This document shows positions 34,968-43,930 of a stretch of 64,000 bases of DNA, piece after piece (position 1 is the stretch's first letter; each line of letters starts with the position of its first letter). The notes under the pieces were generated by a model, which saw only the letters and a list, made by a program, of their open reading frames with translations, had not been told where the DNA came from and did no database searches. This DNA is from JADFNB01 sp036397455. Its GTDB lineage: Bacteria > Gemmatimonadota > Gemmatimonadetes > Gemmatimonadales > GWC2-71-9. The stretch is taken from NCBI GenBank assembly GCA_036397455.1, contig DASWIX010000074.1, positions 23,434 through 87,433 of the forward strand, read 5' to 3'. A program made the position numbers and the translations under genes.

Positions 34968-35470
34968 AGTCGCTCCGATTCGAGTGCGCGGCCCACTTTG
35001 TCGATCGCGCGCGCCAGCATCGTCCCGACCGACTTCGTCGTCGTGCCGATGGCCTCCGCGATTTCGCGATGGGTGAACCCTTCTTCACGCATCAACAGCA
35101 TGGTCCGCTCCTTGACCGACAACCGGTCCAGCGCGAGGCGTACACGCCGTCGCACTTCGGCCCGCTCGAGTGCCGTCGCGGGATCGGGCGGCGGGTCGGC
35201 GTGCGGCAGCCGATCGCCAGCCCCGCGCACCAGCATGAGACGCCGGCGCGAGACCTTGAGCGCGTCGCGCGCCAGGTTGGTGGCCACGGTGAACAACCAT
35301 CCCCGTACGTGCGACGTGTCGGCGGGCGGGCGATCGCGCAGTCGGAGCAGGGTCTCCTGGACGACGTCCTCGGCCAGGTCGGGGTCGCCGGTGAAGCGGG
35401 CCACGTACCGCACCAGCGCTTCCCGATGCTCGCGGAACGCTTCCGTAACCAGCGCATCAGAACCGGACAC
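34964..35470 (-). CDS. ECF-type RNA polymerase sigma factor
   Basis: A 168-residue sigma factor of the extracytoplasmic-function group. Region 2 spans about residues 10-80 (YVARFTGDPDLAEDVVQETLLRL; HVRGWLFTVATNLARDAL). Region 4 spans about 108-160 and has a helix-turn-helix (EEGFTHREIAEAIGTTTKSVGTMLARA). Its start lies 14 bases inside the end of the TonB-receptor gene and its stop overlaps the anti-sigma gene, so all three are translationally linked. It probably controls this operon and other envelope genes. Confidence 0.94.
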   Translation of the reverse strand: MSGSDALVTEAFREHREALVRYVARFTGDPDLAEDVVQETLLRLRDRPPADTSHVRGWLFTVATNLARDALKVSRRRLMLVRGAGDRLPHADPPPDPATALERAEVRRRVRLALDRLSVKERTMLLMREEGFTHREIAEAIGTTTKSVGTMLARAIDKVGRALESERL

Positions 35471-37955
35471 TCACACCCAGCAGCGGCAAGATCGGTAACC
35501 CGCGTTCAAACACGTCGCACACTCCCGGGCGCGGCACGTTCGCGTGTGCAACGTCCACACCCGAACAGGCCTCGTACGATCCCGCATAGGTCACCGCACC
35601 GCGTCGATTGATCGCGTTGCGCAGTTGCAGAAACACGCCAAGCGACCAGCGGCGGAACGCGTGGGACCAGTCGGCTAACAGGTCGACCGAGACGTACGCC
35701 GGCGATCGACCCTGGCTCGGCGCCTCGAGTCGGGTCGTATTGAGCAGCACCGTATCCGGACAGACAAACGCGAGCGTGTCACAGGGTACGCGTTCGAGGA
35801 AGAACCTGGTGAACGGCGCGCCGCCCGCGGCGGCCACCGCGGCCCCCATCCGCAGCGACGGCGAGACACGCACCATGCCGGTCAGGTCGATGACATGCCG
35901 CCGCTCGTTGGGCGACGCGAATCGGAGCGTGTCGACCCGCATGCGCGATGAGCCGTAACTGTACGAGATGGCGCCGGTGACCCGGCCCGCCAACCGGCGC
36001 AGCGACAGCTCGAGACCGCGCGCGTCGTTGGTGGCCGCCACATACAACGGGCGCGACGGACTCGCCGGGCCGGCGCCAGGCGGTGGGACCACCACCCCCG
36101 TCACTCGGCGGGCGTAGAGGTTGGCCGATCCCAGCCACGTTTGGCCGATCCAGGTCTCCGCGCCGATCGTCGCCATATCGGCGCGGGCGGCGGGCAGCGA
36201 GTCGTTGACCATGAACCACGCTTCGGTCAGGTGCAATGCCGGACCGACAGCTGGTCCCGCGGGCGCGACCGCCTGGTTGTACTGGTACGACCGACCCAGT
36301 CCCGCCGTAAACGCCGACCGGTCGGTGGCCGCGACCCGGCCGGTGAGCCGTGGGGCCAGCGCGGCGGCCGGCGTGTTGGCCGCTCCGCCACTGAACTCGC
36401 CACGCACGCCCACCTCGAGCGTTACCGGTCCTCCCGCCCAGCGGCGCTCGAGCCACACCGCCGACCAGAGTCGCCGCGCCGCGAATGCGATCGAGTCCGT
36501 GAGCGCCACCACGGGATACGGCCGGGGCGTTGGGCCTTCGTACCGCTGATCTTGCACGTTGAATTCGATACCGGCCGCCCAACTCCGCGCGCCGGCGATA
36601 GGCTCGACGCGGGTGCGAACCGTCACGAACGTGATCTCATTGTCCGTGGGCTCGTGCGTCACCGCCAGGACGCGAAAGTCGCCCTCAGCCGCCGCGGCGT
36701 CGCGATACAGCCCAATGACCCCGAGGTGGCCATCATAGCGGCTCACCCCCACGGTCGACCGCGTGTACAGCTCCCCGACCGGAGCGGCGAGCGTGATCCG
36801 GCTCGCCCCGTTGCCCCAATACCCTCGATTGCTGCGCAGAATATCGCGAACCGAGCCGCGCACCTCGTCGCGTTGCCACAGACCGCTCAGCTCCAGCGTC
36901 GCGGCACCGCCGAGCGAGACGTCGGTGCGCGCCGCCACGTCGAGAAACGCGTAGGGAATACGATCGGCCGAGTCGGCCACGACGGCGTAGACGAGGTCGG
37001 CGTAGGAGCGCCGGGCCGCGACCATCCATCCCCCGTGCTCACCCAGACCGCCGTCGAGAGCGAGCCGCCCGCTGACGACCGACAGCTCGCCGGCGCCGTT
37101 GACCCCGGGACCACTGCCGGGGCGCGACGTGATGTCCAACACCCCGGCTGCACCTTCCCCCATCGCGGCGCTGCGCACACCGGTGTGGAAGAACGCGGCG
37201 CCGACCGCGTCCGGACTGACGGCGGTGAACACCCCGCCGGTGTGCAACGGATTGAAGAGCGGCATGCCGTCGAAGTAGACCCGCGAGTGACTGCCCGGCG
37301 CGCCGCGGGTCCACAATTCGGCGGTGAAGTCATCTCGGGTCGTCACGCCCGGCAGACGCTGCAGGGCGCGCATCAGGTCGGTCTCGCCCAGGGTCACGGC
37401 GTCGACGATATCCCGTTGGGTGAGCAGGTGGACATCTCCGCCGACGAAGGCGTGCTGGCGCATCCGTTCGGCGTCCAGCCGGGCCATGCCGTAATCGGTC
37501 GAATGCGATGCGGCGCTTGTGAACAACACCGCGGGTGCCGTGACCACCTCGGCCTCGAGCAGGATCGGCTGCACCACCAGCCCGACCGACACGCGCATCG
37601 GCACCGCCTGGCGCAACTCCACCTGCAACACACTCGGACGATAGCCGAGGCGCCGCACGACGAGACGATAAGCGCCGGCGGGAACGCGCATGAAGGCGTA
37701 CTGTCCGCGGTAGTCGCTCGTGGTGGTGACGCCCGTGGACCAGAACCCCGATCGGTCCGCTGCGGGAGCGACCGCGCCGCCGGGAAGCGGTTCGAGCAGC
37801 ACGACGGCGGCGCGCAACGGGCGTCCCGTACCCGCGTCGAGCACCGTGCCCAACACCGCGCCGCGCGGGACGGTATCCGCCCCGACACGCTGCGCGCGGG
37901 CAGGCGCCGCCAATCCCAGCACCAACCACGCGAGGAATGCCCCTCGAATCAGCAC
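35457..37955 (-). CDS. TonB-dependent receptor with carboxypeptidase-regulatory domain
   Basis: An 832-residue outer-membrane protein. The start is GTG at 37955, giving signal peptide LIRGAFLAWLVLGLAAPARAQ; GGAGGAGAGAGG lies about 15 bases upstream. Residues 30-120 are a CarboxypepD-reg-like Ig domain (GAVLGTVLDAGTGRPLRAAV; YRLVVRRLGYRPSVLQVEL). A plug domain follows (LMRALQRLPGVTTRDDF; SRVYFDGMPLFNPLHTGG; GEGAAGVLDITSRPG), then a barrel ending in LLGVSVRF with terminal Phe. Substrate unknown. It is the first gene of an operon with an ECF sigma and anti-sigma factor. In the well-known FecIRA-type systems the receptor is instead the last gene. Confidence 0.9.
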   Translation of the reverse strand: MLIRGAFLAWLVLGLAAPARAQRVGADTVPRGAVLGTVLDAGTGRPLRAAVVLLEPLPGGAVAPAADRSGFWSTGVTTTSDYRGQYAFMRVPAGAYRLVVRRLGYRPSVLQVELRQAVPMRVSVGLVVQPILLEAEVVTAPAVLFTSAASHSTDYGMARLDAERMRQHAFVGGDVHLLTQRDIVDAVTLGETDLMRALQRLPGVTTRDDFTAELWTRGAPGSHSRVYFDGMPLFNPLHTGGVFTAVSPDAVGAAFFHTGVRSAAMGEGAAGVLDITSRPGSGPGVNGAGELSVVSGRLALDGGLGEHGGWMVAARRSYADLVYAVVADSADRIPYAFLDVAARTDVSLGGAATLELSGLWQRDEVRGSVRDILRSNRGYWGNGASRITLAAPVGELYTRSTVGVSRYDGHLGVIGLYRDAAAAEGDFRVLAVTHEPTDNEITFVTVRTRVEPIAGARSWAAGIEFNVQDQRYEGPTPRPYPVVALTDSIAFAARRLWSAVWLERRWAGGPVTLEVGVRGEFSGGAANTPAAALAPRLTGRVAATDRSAFTAGLGRSYQYNQAVAPAGPAVGPALHLTEAWFMVNDSLPAARADMATIGAETWIGQTWLGSANLYARRVTGVVVPPPGAGPASPSRPLYVAATNDARGLELSLRRLAGRVTGAISYSYGSSRMRVDTLRFASPNERRHVIDLTGMVRVSPSLRMGAAVAAAGGAPFTRFFLERVPCDTLAFVCPDTVLLNTTRLEAPSQGRSPAYVSVDLLADWSHAFRRWSLGVFLQLRNAINRRGAVTYAGSYEACSGVDVAHANVPRPGVCDVFERGLPILPLLGVSVRF

Positions 37956-38063
37956 GTTCTCGGCCCGCCTCTCTCCTCCTCCAAGCAACGAGCGGCCGCA
38001 CCGGGATTCTGACGGCGGACCGACCGCAGCGGGGCAGTCGGTGGGATATGCGGTGGAGGTTGG

Positions 38064-38094
38064 TTCCTCGGCGATCTCCGCGGTCTCTGCGGTG
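38064..38094 (-). repeat. Degenerate 9-base periodic 'CCGCNGAGA' repeat
   Basis: On the minus strand the sequence reads as three imperfect copies of CACCGCAGA / GACCGCGGA / GATCGCCGA. It lies in the leader upstream of the TonB-receptor start. If translated in the open frame it gives TAETAEIAEE, a string I have often seen predicted from this simple repeat in unrelated genomes. It argues against the longer start of the receptor gene. Confidence 0.55.
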
Positions 38095-38125
38095 CAATAC
38101 GTCACCGTCATTGCGAACCGATGTA

Positions 38126-39232
38126 TTAGTTCTGCGCCGGCACCCGCACGAAGAACACGTCAACGTTCCCGGCGAGGAACGACGAAAAGGCAATCAGTGA
38201 CCCGTCGGGAGAGATGGCGGGCGCGAACCCCACGGTCGTTCCGGGGATCGAGTCGGCGGCCCCGGACTCGAGATCGACCCAGTACAGGCCATCAAAACGC
38301 CGCACCAGCACCCGCCGCCCGCGCGGATCGAACCGCGGCTCGAGGCCCGGGGCCAGGACCCGGGTCGTGCCGGCACGGAGATCGTGGATCACGACCTGCC
38401 ATTGGCCGGCCGTGATTGAGACGGTCTCTTGTATGCACGGGCAGATACCGTCGATACAGATGTCCGACACGCTGTCCGTCTGCACCGGCTGTGCCACCGC
38501 CAGCAGCGACCCGTCCCGCGAGAGGTCAGGGAAGCTCCCGGGACCGATGGAATCGGCCGGCTGGGCGGGGTCAGCGGGATCGAATCGCCAGGTCGTCTCT
38601 CCGTCGGAGTAGTACCCGTCAGAACCCGTGGCGGAGACGACCGGTCCGAACGGGTTCGTCCCGCGATCGCGAATCTCGCGTTCCGCGGGGTTGATCCGTA
38701 TCCGATGATCGCAGGGAGAAGCGCTGGCGAAGTTGGGCAGGACGTGGAACCGCACGGGGAGCGCGGACAGAGGAAGTCCGTCGGTTTCCCCCAGCCGCAT
38801 CAACGAAAGCTGAACGGCGGTGGGTGCCGGTGGGCAACCGCGGCACGTTTCCGCGCCCGGGGTCGCCTGCCGCCACAGGGCCAGCCAGCGAAACCCTGGC
38901 GTGAAGACGATCTGTCCGACCGGGTTTATCAGCGCCAACCGGTAGATAGCAGCCTCCTCGCGTCCCTGGCCCCCGGCCACGGGGACACTGTGCAGGCGCC
39001 AATCGACCGCGGACGCTCCAAGGTCCTGACTGCGGAACACGATGCGGGTCCCATCGAGGTTGAACCCGCGAACCACATCGGGTCCGGGGTTCCAGGTCAC
39101 GCGGAACAGACCGGGTTGCACCTCTTGAGGCTCGACAACCGCCGGCGTAAACAGCGTGTCGTCCGGCGGCGTACACGCGGCGAGCAGCGCGACGGCCACG
39201 GAGCCCAGGGGCGACCACGCGATTCGTCTCAT
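38126..39232 (-). CDS. Lipoprotein with TolB-like (PD40) propeller repeats
   Basis: A 368-residue protein with signal peptide MRRIAWSPLGSVAVALLAAC, the Cys at residue 20 being the lipidation site. The body contains several TolB/PD40-type repeats that end in phrases such as GSFPDLSRDGSLLAVAQP, PRFDPRGRRVLVRRF and APAISPDGSLIAFSSF, so a beta-propeller is likely. A Cys-rich stretch (CIDGICPCIQE) sits near residue 265. An ATG 15 bases upstream gives five more residues. It is probably periplasmic or on the inner face of the outer membrane. It ends 170 bases upstream of the TonB-receptor start and is divergent from the tricorn-like gene. Confidence 0.75.
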   Translation of the reverse strand: MRRIAWSPLGSVAVALLAACTPPDDTLFTPAVVEPQEVQPGLFRVTWNPGPDVVRGFNLDGTRIVFRSQDLGASAVDWRLHSVPVAGGQGREEAAIYRLALINPVGQIVFTPGFRWLALWRQATPGAETCRGCPPAPTAVQLSLMRLGETDGLPLSALPVRFHVLPNFASASPCDHRIRINPAEREIRDRGTNPFGPVVSATGSDGYYSDGETTWRFDPADPAQPADSIGPGSFPDLSRDGSLLAVAQPVQTDSVSDICIDGICPCIQETVSITAGQWQVVIHDLRAGTTRVLAPGLEPRFDPRGRRVLVRRFDGLYWVDLESGAADSIPGTTVGFAPAISPDGSLIAFSSFLAGNVDVFFVRVPAQN

Positions 39233-39357
39233 GGCGTCGGGTACCATGGACGGATTCTACCCCGTTCGTCACCTTTGGTGCACCCGTCCACCCTTGCGTC
39301 GTTCGGCATTCCGCGAAACCTTCGGCTGCCTGGCGACCTTCTTCCGGAGCCCTCACC

Positions 39358-42300
39358 ATGCGTCGACGTATCCTCGCGCCTTCACTCTGCGTGCTGGCAT
39401 GTTCGGTCTTTGCAACGACGGCGGCGGCACAGGGAACGCGCCTGCTGCGTCAGCCCACACTCAGCGCAACGCAGGTAGCGTTTGCCTACGGCGGCGACCT
39501 GTGGGTGGCCGACCGGAGCGGGGGGACAGCCCGCCGCCTCACCAGCACGCCCGCCGTGGAGAGTGATCCCCACTTCTCGCCGGACGGGCAGTGGATCGCG
39601 TTCAGTTCCAACCGTTCGGGCGTGTCCCAGGTGTACGTAGTGGGCGTGGCAGGGGGCGAGCCACGACGACTGACCTGGTACCCAGCCTCGTCGCAGGCAC
39701 GCGGATGGACGCCCGACGGCATGATGGTCCTCTACGCGTCCAGCCGGGAGACGGCGCCCGTGGGATTCGACCGACTGTGGACGGTGTCCCCGGAAGGCGG
39801 TCCGTCCACGCTGATTCCCGCGCCGTGGGGATACGACGCGTCCTATTCCCCCGACGGCCGGCGTTTGGTGGTGGACCGCGTCACGCGCTGGGACTGGGAA
39901 TGGCGGTCCTACCGAGGCGGGCAGAATACGCCGCTCACCATGCTCGACTTGAACTCGCTGGATGAGGTACGCCTCCCCAACGAACGCACCACCGACCGGT
40001 ATCCGGTGTGGATGGGCGGGAAGATCTACTTCGTGTCGGACCGGGACTGGGCGATGAACGTGTGGTCGTACGACGTCGCCACGCGGGCCACGGCGCAGGT
40101 TACGCACTTCGCCGACGCGGAGGTGAAGTGGCTCAGCGGCGCGGCGGGAGGATTGATATTCGAGCAGGACGGCTGGCTGCACACGCTGGATCCGGCCACG
40201 GGACAGACGCAGCGCCTGGACATCACGGTTCAGGGCGACTTCCCCTGGGCGGAGACACGCTGGGAGGACGTGAGCGAGCGCGTCGCGTCGGCGGCCCTCT
40301 CTCCCACAGGGAAGCGCGCTCTGATGGAGGCTCGGGGCGACATCTTCACGGTTCCGGTGGAAGACGGCGACACCCGGAACGTGAGTCGCAGTTCGGGCGC
40401 CGCCGACCGCCAGCCGGTGTGGTCGCCTGACGGCACGGAGATCGCATGGTTCAGCGACTCCGGAAGCGGGTACCAGTTGGTCATCGCGCCCCAAGACGGC
40501 CTCGGTGACCAGCGGCGCATCGCCATCGGCGAGTCCAAGATGGCGTGGGAGACCACCTGGTCTCCCGACGGCAAGTACATCGCCTTCGTGGACGACGACG
40601 TGCGCATCCGCGTCGTGGACGTGGCGGCAGGGCGCATCCGCACTGCCGATGTGGGAGGCTCCAACATCGAGCGGGGCAGGATGGGCATCACCTGGTCGCC
40701 CGACTCGAAGTGGCTCGCCTACGGGAAGTTCTTCCCCAACAACTTCCGGCGCATCGTCGTCTGGTCGGTCGAGTCAGGAGAGGCCACCGCCCTGACCGAC
40801 GGGATGGCCGACGCTCAGACCCCGGCGTGGGACCGGGATGGGCGGCACCTCTACTTCCTGGCCAGCACCGACCTGGCACTGGGCTCCGGCTGGGCAAACA
40901 CCAGCTCCCTCCAACGCGACGTCACCTACGGCGCCTACCTGCTGGTGCTTCGCGCGGACGACGACACCCCCTTCGAGCCACGGAGTGACGAGGAACCCGC
41001 GACCGATGCTCCCAAACCCGACACCGGGGCGGTCGAGGTCCGGGTCGACTTCGCCGACGTGGACCGCCGCATTCTGGCACTGCCCATGCCCGTGCGGAAC
41101 TACCAGACCACCGTCGCGGGACCGAAGGGAACCGTCTTTATCGGCGAGGCCGGTGACGGACCCGGCATGACGCTTCACAAGTTCTCGCTCGAGGAGCGGA
41201 AGGCCGACGTCTTCGTCCGGGGCGTGCGCACGGTCTCCGTGTCCCATGACGGCGAGAAGATGCTGTTCCGCTCAGGACAGCAGTGGCGCGTCGTCGGAAC
41301 GGCGCGCCCGCCCGAGGGGAGCAAAGGCAACCTCACCGTGGCGCTGCGGACACGGCTCGACCGCGTGGCGGAGTGGCGCCAGATGTTCGACGAAGCGTGG
41401 CGCTACGAGCGGGATTTCTTCTACGACCCCGCCATGCACGGCAACGACTGGAACGCCGTGCGTCGCCGGTACGCGCCGCTGGTGCCCTATGTGCGCCACC
41501 GGGCGGACCTGCACTACATCCTCGACCAGGTGAACGGCGAGCTGTCCGTGGGCCACAGCTTCGTGCGCGGCGGCGACTATCCCGGCGTGGACACGGTGCG
41601 GGTGGGCCTCCTGGGTGCTGACCTCGAGGCCGCAGACGGACGCTGGCGTATCAAGCGCATCTATACGTTCGAAAATTGGAACCCGGGACTGGACGCTCCG
41701 CTGGACCGGCCCGGCATGCGGGTCTCGCAGGGGACGTATCTGGTGGGTGTGAACGGGAACGCGTTAACCGCGGACGAGGATCCGTACCGCGCGTTGGACG
41801 GGACCGCCGGCCGCCAGACCGTGCTCCACCTCAACGACCGGCCCAGCATGGAAGGCGCCTGGACCGAAACGGTGGAGCCGATCCGCAGCGAAAACTCGCT
41901 ACGCCAACGCGCCTGGGTGGAGGACAACCGCCGGAGGGTGGACGAACTCTCCGGCGGGAGGCTGGCGTATGCGTGGATTCCCAATACCGGCGGGTCGGGG
42001 GTGGTGTCGTTCAACCGGTACGTCTTCGCGCAGCAGGATAGGCAGGGCGCCGTCATTGACGAGCGGTACAACGGCGGCGGCAACCTGGACGATTACATGG
42101 TGGACTACATGACCCGGACACTCCGGGCCGCCATCACCAACGAGGTCCCGGGCGGCGCGCCATTCCGGTTGCCGCAGGGCGTCCTGGGACCCAAGGTTCT
42201 GTTGATCAATGAGCGGGCCGGTTCGGGCGGTGACTACTTCCCCTGGGCCTTTCGCCAACAGCAGGCGGGCCCCCTGATCGGTACGCGCACGTGGGGCGGC

Positions 42301-42588
42301 CTGGTGAAGTCATCTACGCACTACGCCCTCATCGATGGTGGCTCGCTCACCGCCCCGGACAACGCGGTGTTCGACCCGCTCAACAACCATTGGATCGCCG
42401 AGAACGAAGGTGTGCCGCCGGACATCGAGGTGCTGCTGGACGCCAAATCGGTGGCGGAAGGACGCGATCCCCAGCTCGAGCGCGCGGTGCAAGAGGCGCT
42501 CCGCCTGCTGGAGGCGCAAGGCGGCGTGCCCCGCGTGACGCCGCCACCGTTCTCGCGGCCGTCCCGGCGCCCACGTGGCGGGCGGTAG
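39358..42588 (+). CDS. Tricorn protease-like S41 family peptidase
   Basis: A 1076-residue secreted protein with signal peptide ending ATTAAAQG (about residue 25). Residues 30-330 form a first beta-propeller with TolB-like repeats (SDPHFSPDGQWIAFSSNRSG; DASYSPDGRRLVV). Residues 330-640 are a second propeller (QPVWSPDGTEIAWFSDSG; WSPDGKYIAFVDDD). Residues 660-760 match the tricorn C1 region (EAWRYERDFFYDPAMHG; GHSFVRGGDYP). A PDZ-like domain follows, then the C2 catalytic core with nucleophile Ser956 in NERAGSGGDYFPW. The architecture matches archaeal tricorn, here exported, so it probably degrades peptides in the periplasm or outside. The stop is 26 bases from the convergent esterase gene. Confidence 0.93.
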   Translation: MRRRILAPSLCVLACSVFATTAAAQGTRLLRQPTLSATQVAFAYGGDLWVADRSGGTARRLTSTPAVESDPHFSPDGQWIAFSSNRSGVSQVYVVGVAGGEPRRLTWYPASSQARGWTPDGMMVLYASSRETAPVGFDRLWTVSPEGGPSTLIPAPWGYDASYSPDGRRLVVDRVTRWDWEWRSYRGGQNTPLTMLDLNSLDEVRLPNERTTDRYPVWMGGKIYFVSDRDWAMNVWSYDVATRATAQVTHFADAEVKWLSGAAGGLIFEQDGWLHTLDPATGQTQRLDITVQGDFPWAETRWEDVSERVASAALSPTGKRALMEARGDIFTVPVEDGDTRNVSRSSGAADRQPVWSPDGTEIAWFSDSGSGYQLVIAPQDGLGDQRRIAIGESKMAWETTWSPDGKYIAFVDDDVRIRVVDVAAGRIRTADVGGSNIERGRMGITWSPDSKWLAYGKFFPNNFRRIVVWSVESGEATALTDGMADAQTPAWDRDGRHLYFLASTDLALGSGWANTSSLQRDVTYGAYLLVLRADDDTPFEPRSDEEPATDAPKPDTGAVEVRVDFADVDRRILALPMPVRNYQTTVAGPKGTVFIGEAGDGPGMTLHKFSLEERKADVFVRGVRTVSVSHDGEKMLFRSGQQWRVVGTARPPEGSKGNLTVALRTRLDRVAEWRQMFDEAWRYERDFFYDPAMHGNDWNAVRRRYAPLVPYVRHRADLHYILDQVNGELSVGHSFVRGGDYPGVDTVRVGLLGADLEAADGRWRIKRIYTFENWNPGLDAPLDRPGMRVSQGTYLVGVNGNALTADEDPYRALDGTAGRQTVLHLNDRPSMEGAWTETVEPIRSENSLRQRAWVEDNRRRVDELSGGRLAYAWIPNTGGSGVVSFNRYVFAQQDRQGAVIDERYNGGGNLDDYMVDYMTRTLRAAITNEVPGGAPFRLPQGVLGPKVLLINERAGSGGDYFPWAFRQQQAGPLIGTRTWGGLVKSSTHYALIDGGSLTAPDNAVFDPLNNHWIAENEGVPPDIEVLLDAKSVAEGRDPQLERAVQEALRLLEAQGGVPRVTPPPFSRPSRRPRGGR

Positions 42589-42614
42589 CCGGCGCGGCGA
42601 GCGAGGACATGGTC

Positions 42615-43922
42615 CTAGTCAACGACCCGGATGATCCCGCCCGAGGAACCCACCGTGACGTCGAGCGCCGCGCCGAACAGCATGGCCCGATCGTCATCGG
42701 CGCCCGCCCAGGCGAGCAACGTCGCGACGCTGGGACGTACCACCGCGGAGAACGCCTGCTGACCGTTGACGATCACGGTGACGGGAGCCCGCAGGTCGAA
42801 CGCGTCCGGTGACAGCAGGATCGTGATTCGGCGTACGCGATAGGTGGTCACGGAGACGGTGTTGTCGCGCCGGTGTGCCTCGACCCATCCCGACGGCCGG
42901 ACATGCGGAAACGGATCGTCATCGAGCGGTCGCGCGCGTGTCGCGTCACCCGGCACGTCTCCCAGTTCATCGATCACGATCCAGTGAAACCGGTTGAAGT
43001 GGTCGGTGGTCTCCGTCTCCCAGAAGAGGTGTTCGGGAAGGGGATCGCGCGGATGCAGCCGGATGAACGTGTCGATCCGCTCGCGTTCGTCGGGCCACCA
43101 CGACACACTGTGATCGCCGGTGTGCCGGCGGAAGGTGATATCGGCACCGAGCCTTCGGAACAAATCGACGAACGGGAGTACGCTGCCGACGGGATACAGT
43201 CGGTCGTCCATCGCGTTCGCGACGAACATCGGCCGGTTGATCAGGTTGCGCGCGAAGACTTCACCGCCCGCCTGGAGTCGCGGATTCGACAGGACGGCCG
43301 GATGCCCGATGAGCGCGACGAACCCGGCCCACCGCATCGGCGCCCGGATGGCGTGGAAGTACGTGCCGGACGCCCCGTCGGACACCCCGAACAGGTAGAC
43401 ACGATTGGGATCGACGTTGTACTCGCGGGTGATGGCTCGCAGGATGCCGTCGACGTTCTCGACCTGACGCCGCTGCCACCAGCGTGATCCCGCCCATCCC
43501 GCGGGAAACACCGAGATGGCATCGTCTCGCAGCAGCGGTTCCGAACGAGTCCACCACTCGCCGTTGGTGCCCGGACGCTGCCGGCCGATACCGCCGTGGA
43601 AATAGACGCGCACCGGGTACGACCGCGCCGGATCGTAGCCGTCGGGTACGACGACGTAGTACGGATGCTCCGTTCCGTCCGTCGTGCGGTAGCTTCGTAC
43701 GATGCGGCCGCGCTCGACGTCCGCGCGATACGGACGGCCTCGGGCGAGCGAGCGATACAGGGCATCGAACGGGATGCTGCTGACGAGTTGCTCGGCGGCG
43801 CGCGCCCGCTCGCGCTCGTTGGCGGCACTCCACCACCGCGCCATCGGCTCCACCGCCGCCTGCTGGGCAGCCGCCGAGTGCCATCCCAGGGCCAGGGCCA
43901 GGGCCAGCGCCGCCAGCACCAC
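42615..43922 (-). CDS. Secreted alpha/beta-hydrolase esterase
   Basis: A 435-residue protein with a signal peptide (VVLAALALALALGWHSAAAQ) when started at GTG 43922. The centre has YYVVVPDGYDPARSYPVRVYFHGG (esterase opening with oxyanion region) and the nucleophile elbow YLFGVSDGASG (G-x-S-x-G), with a likely catalytic His in HTGDHSVSWW. This resembles PHB-depolymerase or feruloyl-esterase-like secreted hydrolases. The C-terminal 110 residues form a beta domain of unknown role. The frame is open upstream into the next gene, but that part is not coding. Substrate unknown. Confidence 0.82.
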   Translation of the reverse strand: MVLAALALALALGWHSAAAQQAAVEPMARWWSAANERERARAAEQLVSSIPFDALYRSLARGRPYRADVERGRIVRSYRTTDGTEHPYYVVVPDGYDPARSYPVRVYFHGGIGRQRPGTNGEWWTRSEPLLRDDAISVFPAGWAGSRWWQRRQVENVDGILRAITREYNVDPNRVYLFGVSDGASGTYFHAIRAPMRWAGFVALIGHPAVLSNPRLQAGGEVFARNLINRPMFVANAMDDRLYPVGSVLPFVDLFRRLGADITFRRHTGDHSVSWWPDERERIDTFIRLHPRDPLPEHLFWETETTDHFNRFHWIVIDELGDVPGDATRARPLDDDPFPHVRPSGWVEAHRRDNTVSVTTYRVRRITILLSPDAFDLRAPVTVIVNGQQAFSAVVRPSVATLLAWAGADDDRAMLFGAALDVTVGSSGGIIRVVD

Positions 43923-43930
43923 ACCGATCT

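Noticed and set aside
37956..38111. A 52-residue N-terminal extension of the TonB-receptor
   Set aside because: It contains the simple repeat TAETAEIAEE and would bury the signal peptide. The GTG at 37955 gives a normal signal sequence.
39358..42588. Horizontal transfer of the tricorn-like protease gene
   Set aside because: Its gene style differs slightly to the eye, but there are no flanking repeats, tRNA or mobility genes, and I could not compute codon usage. Not enough support.
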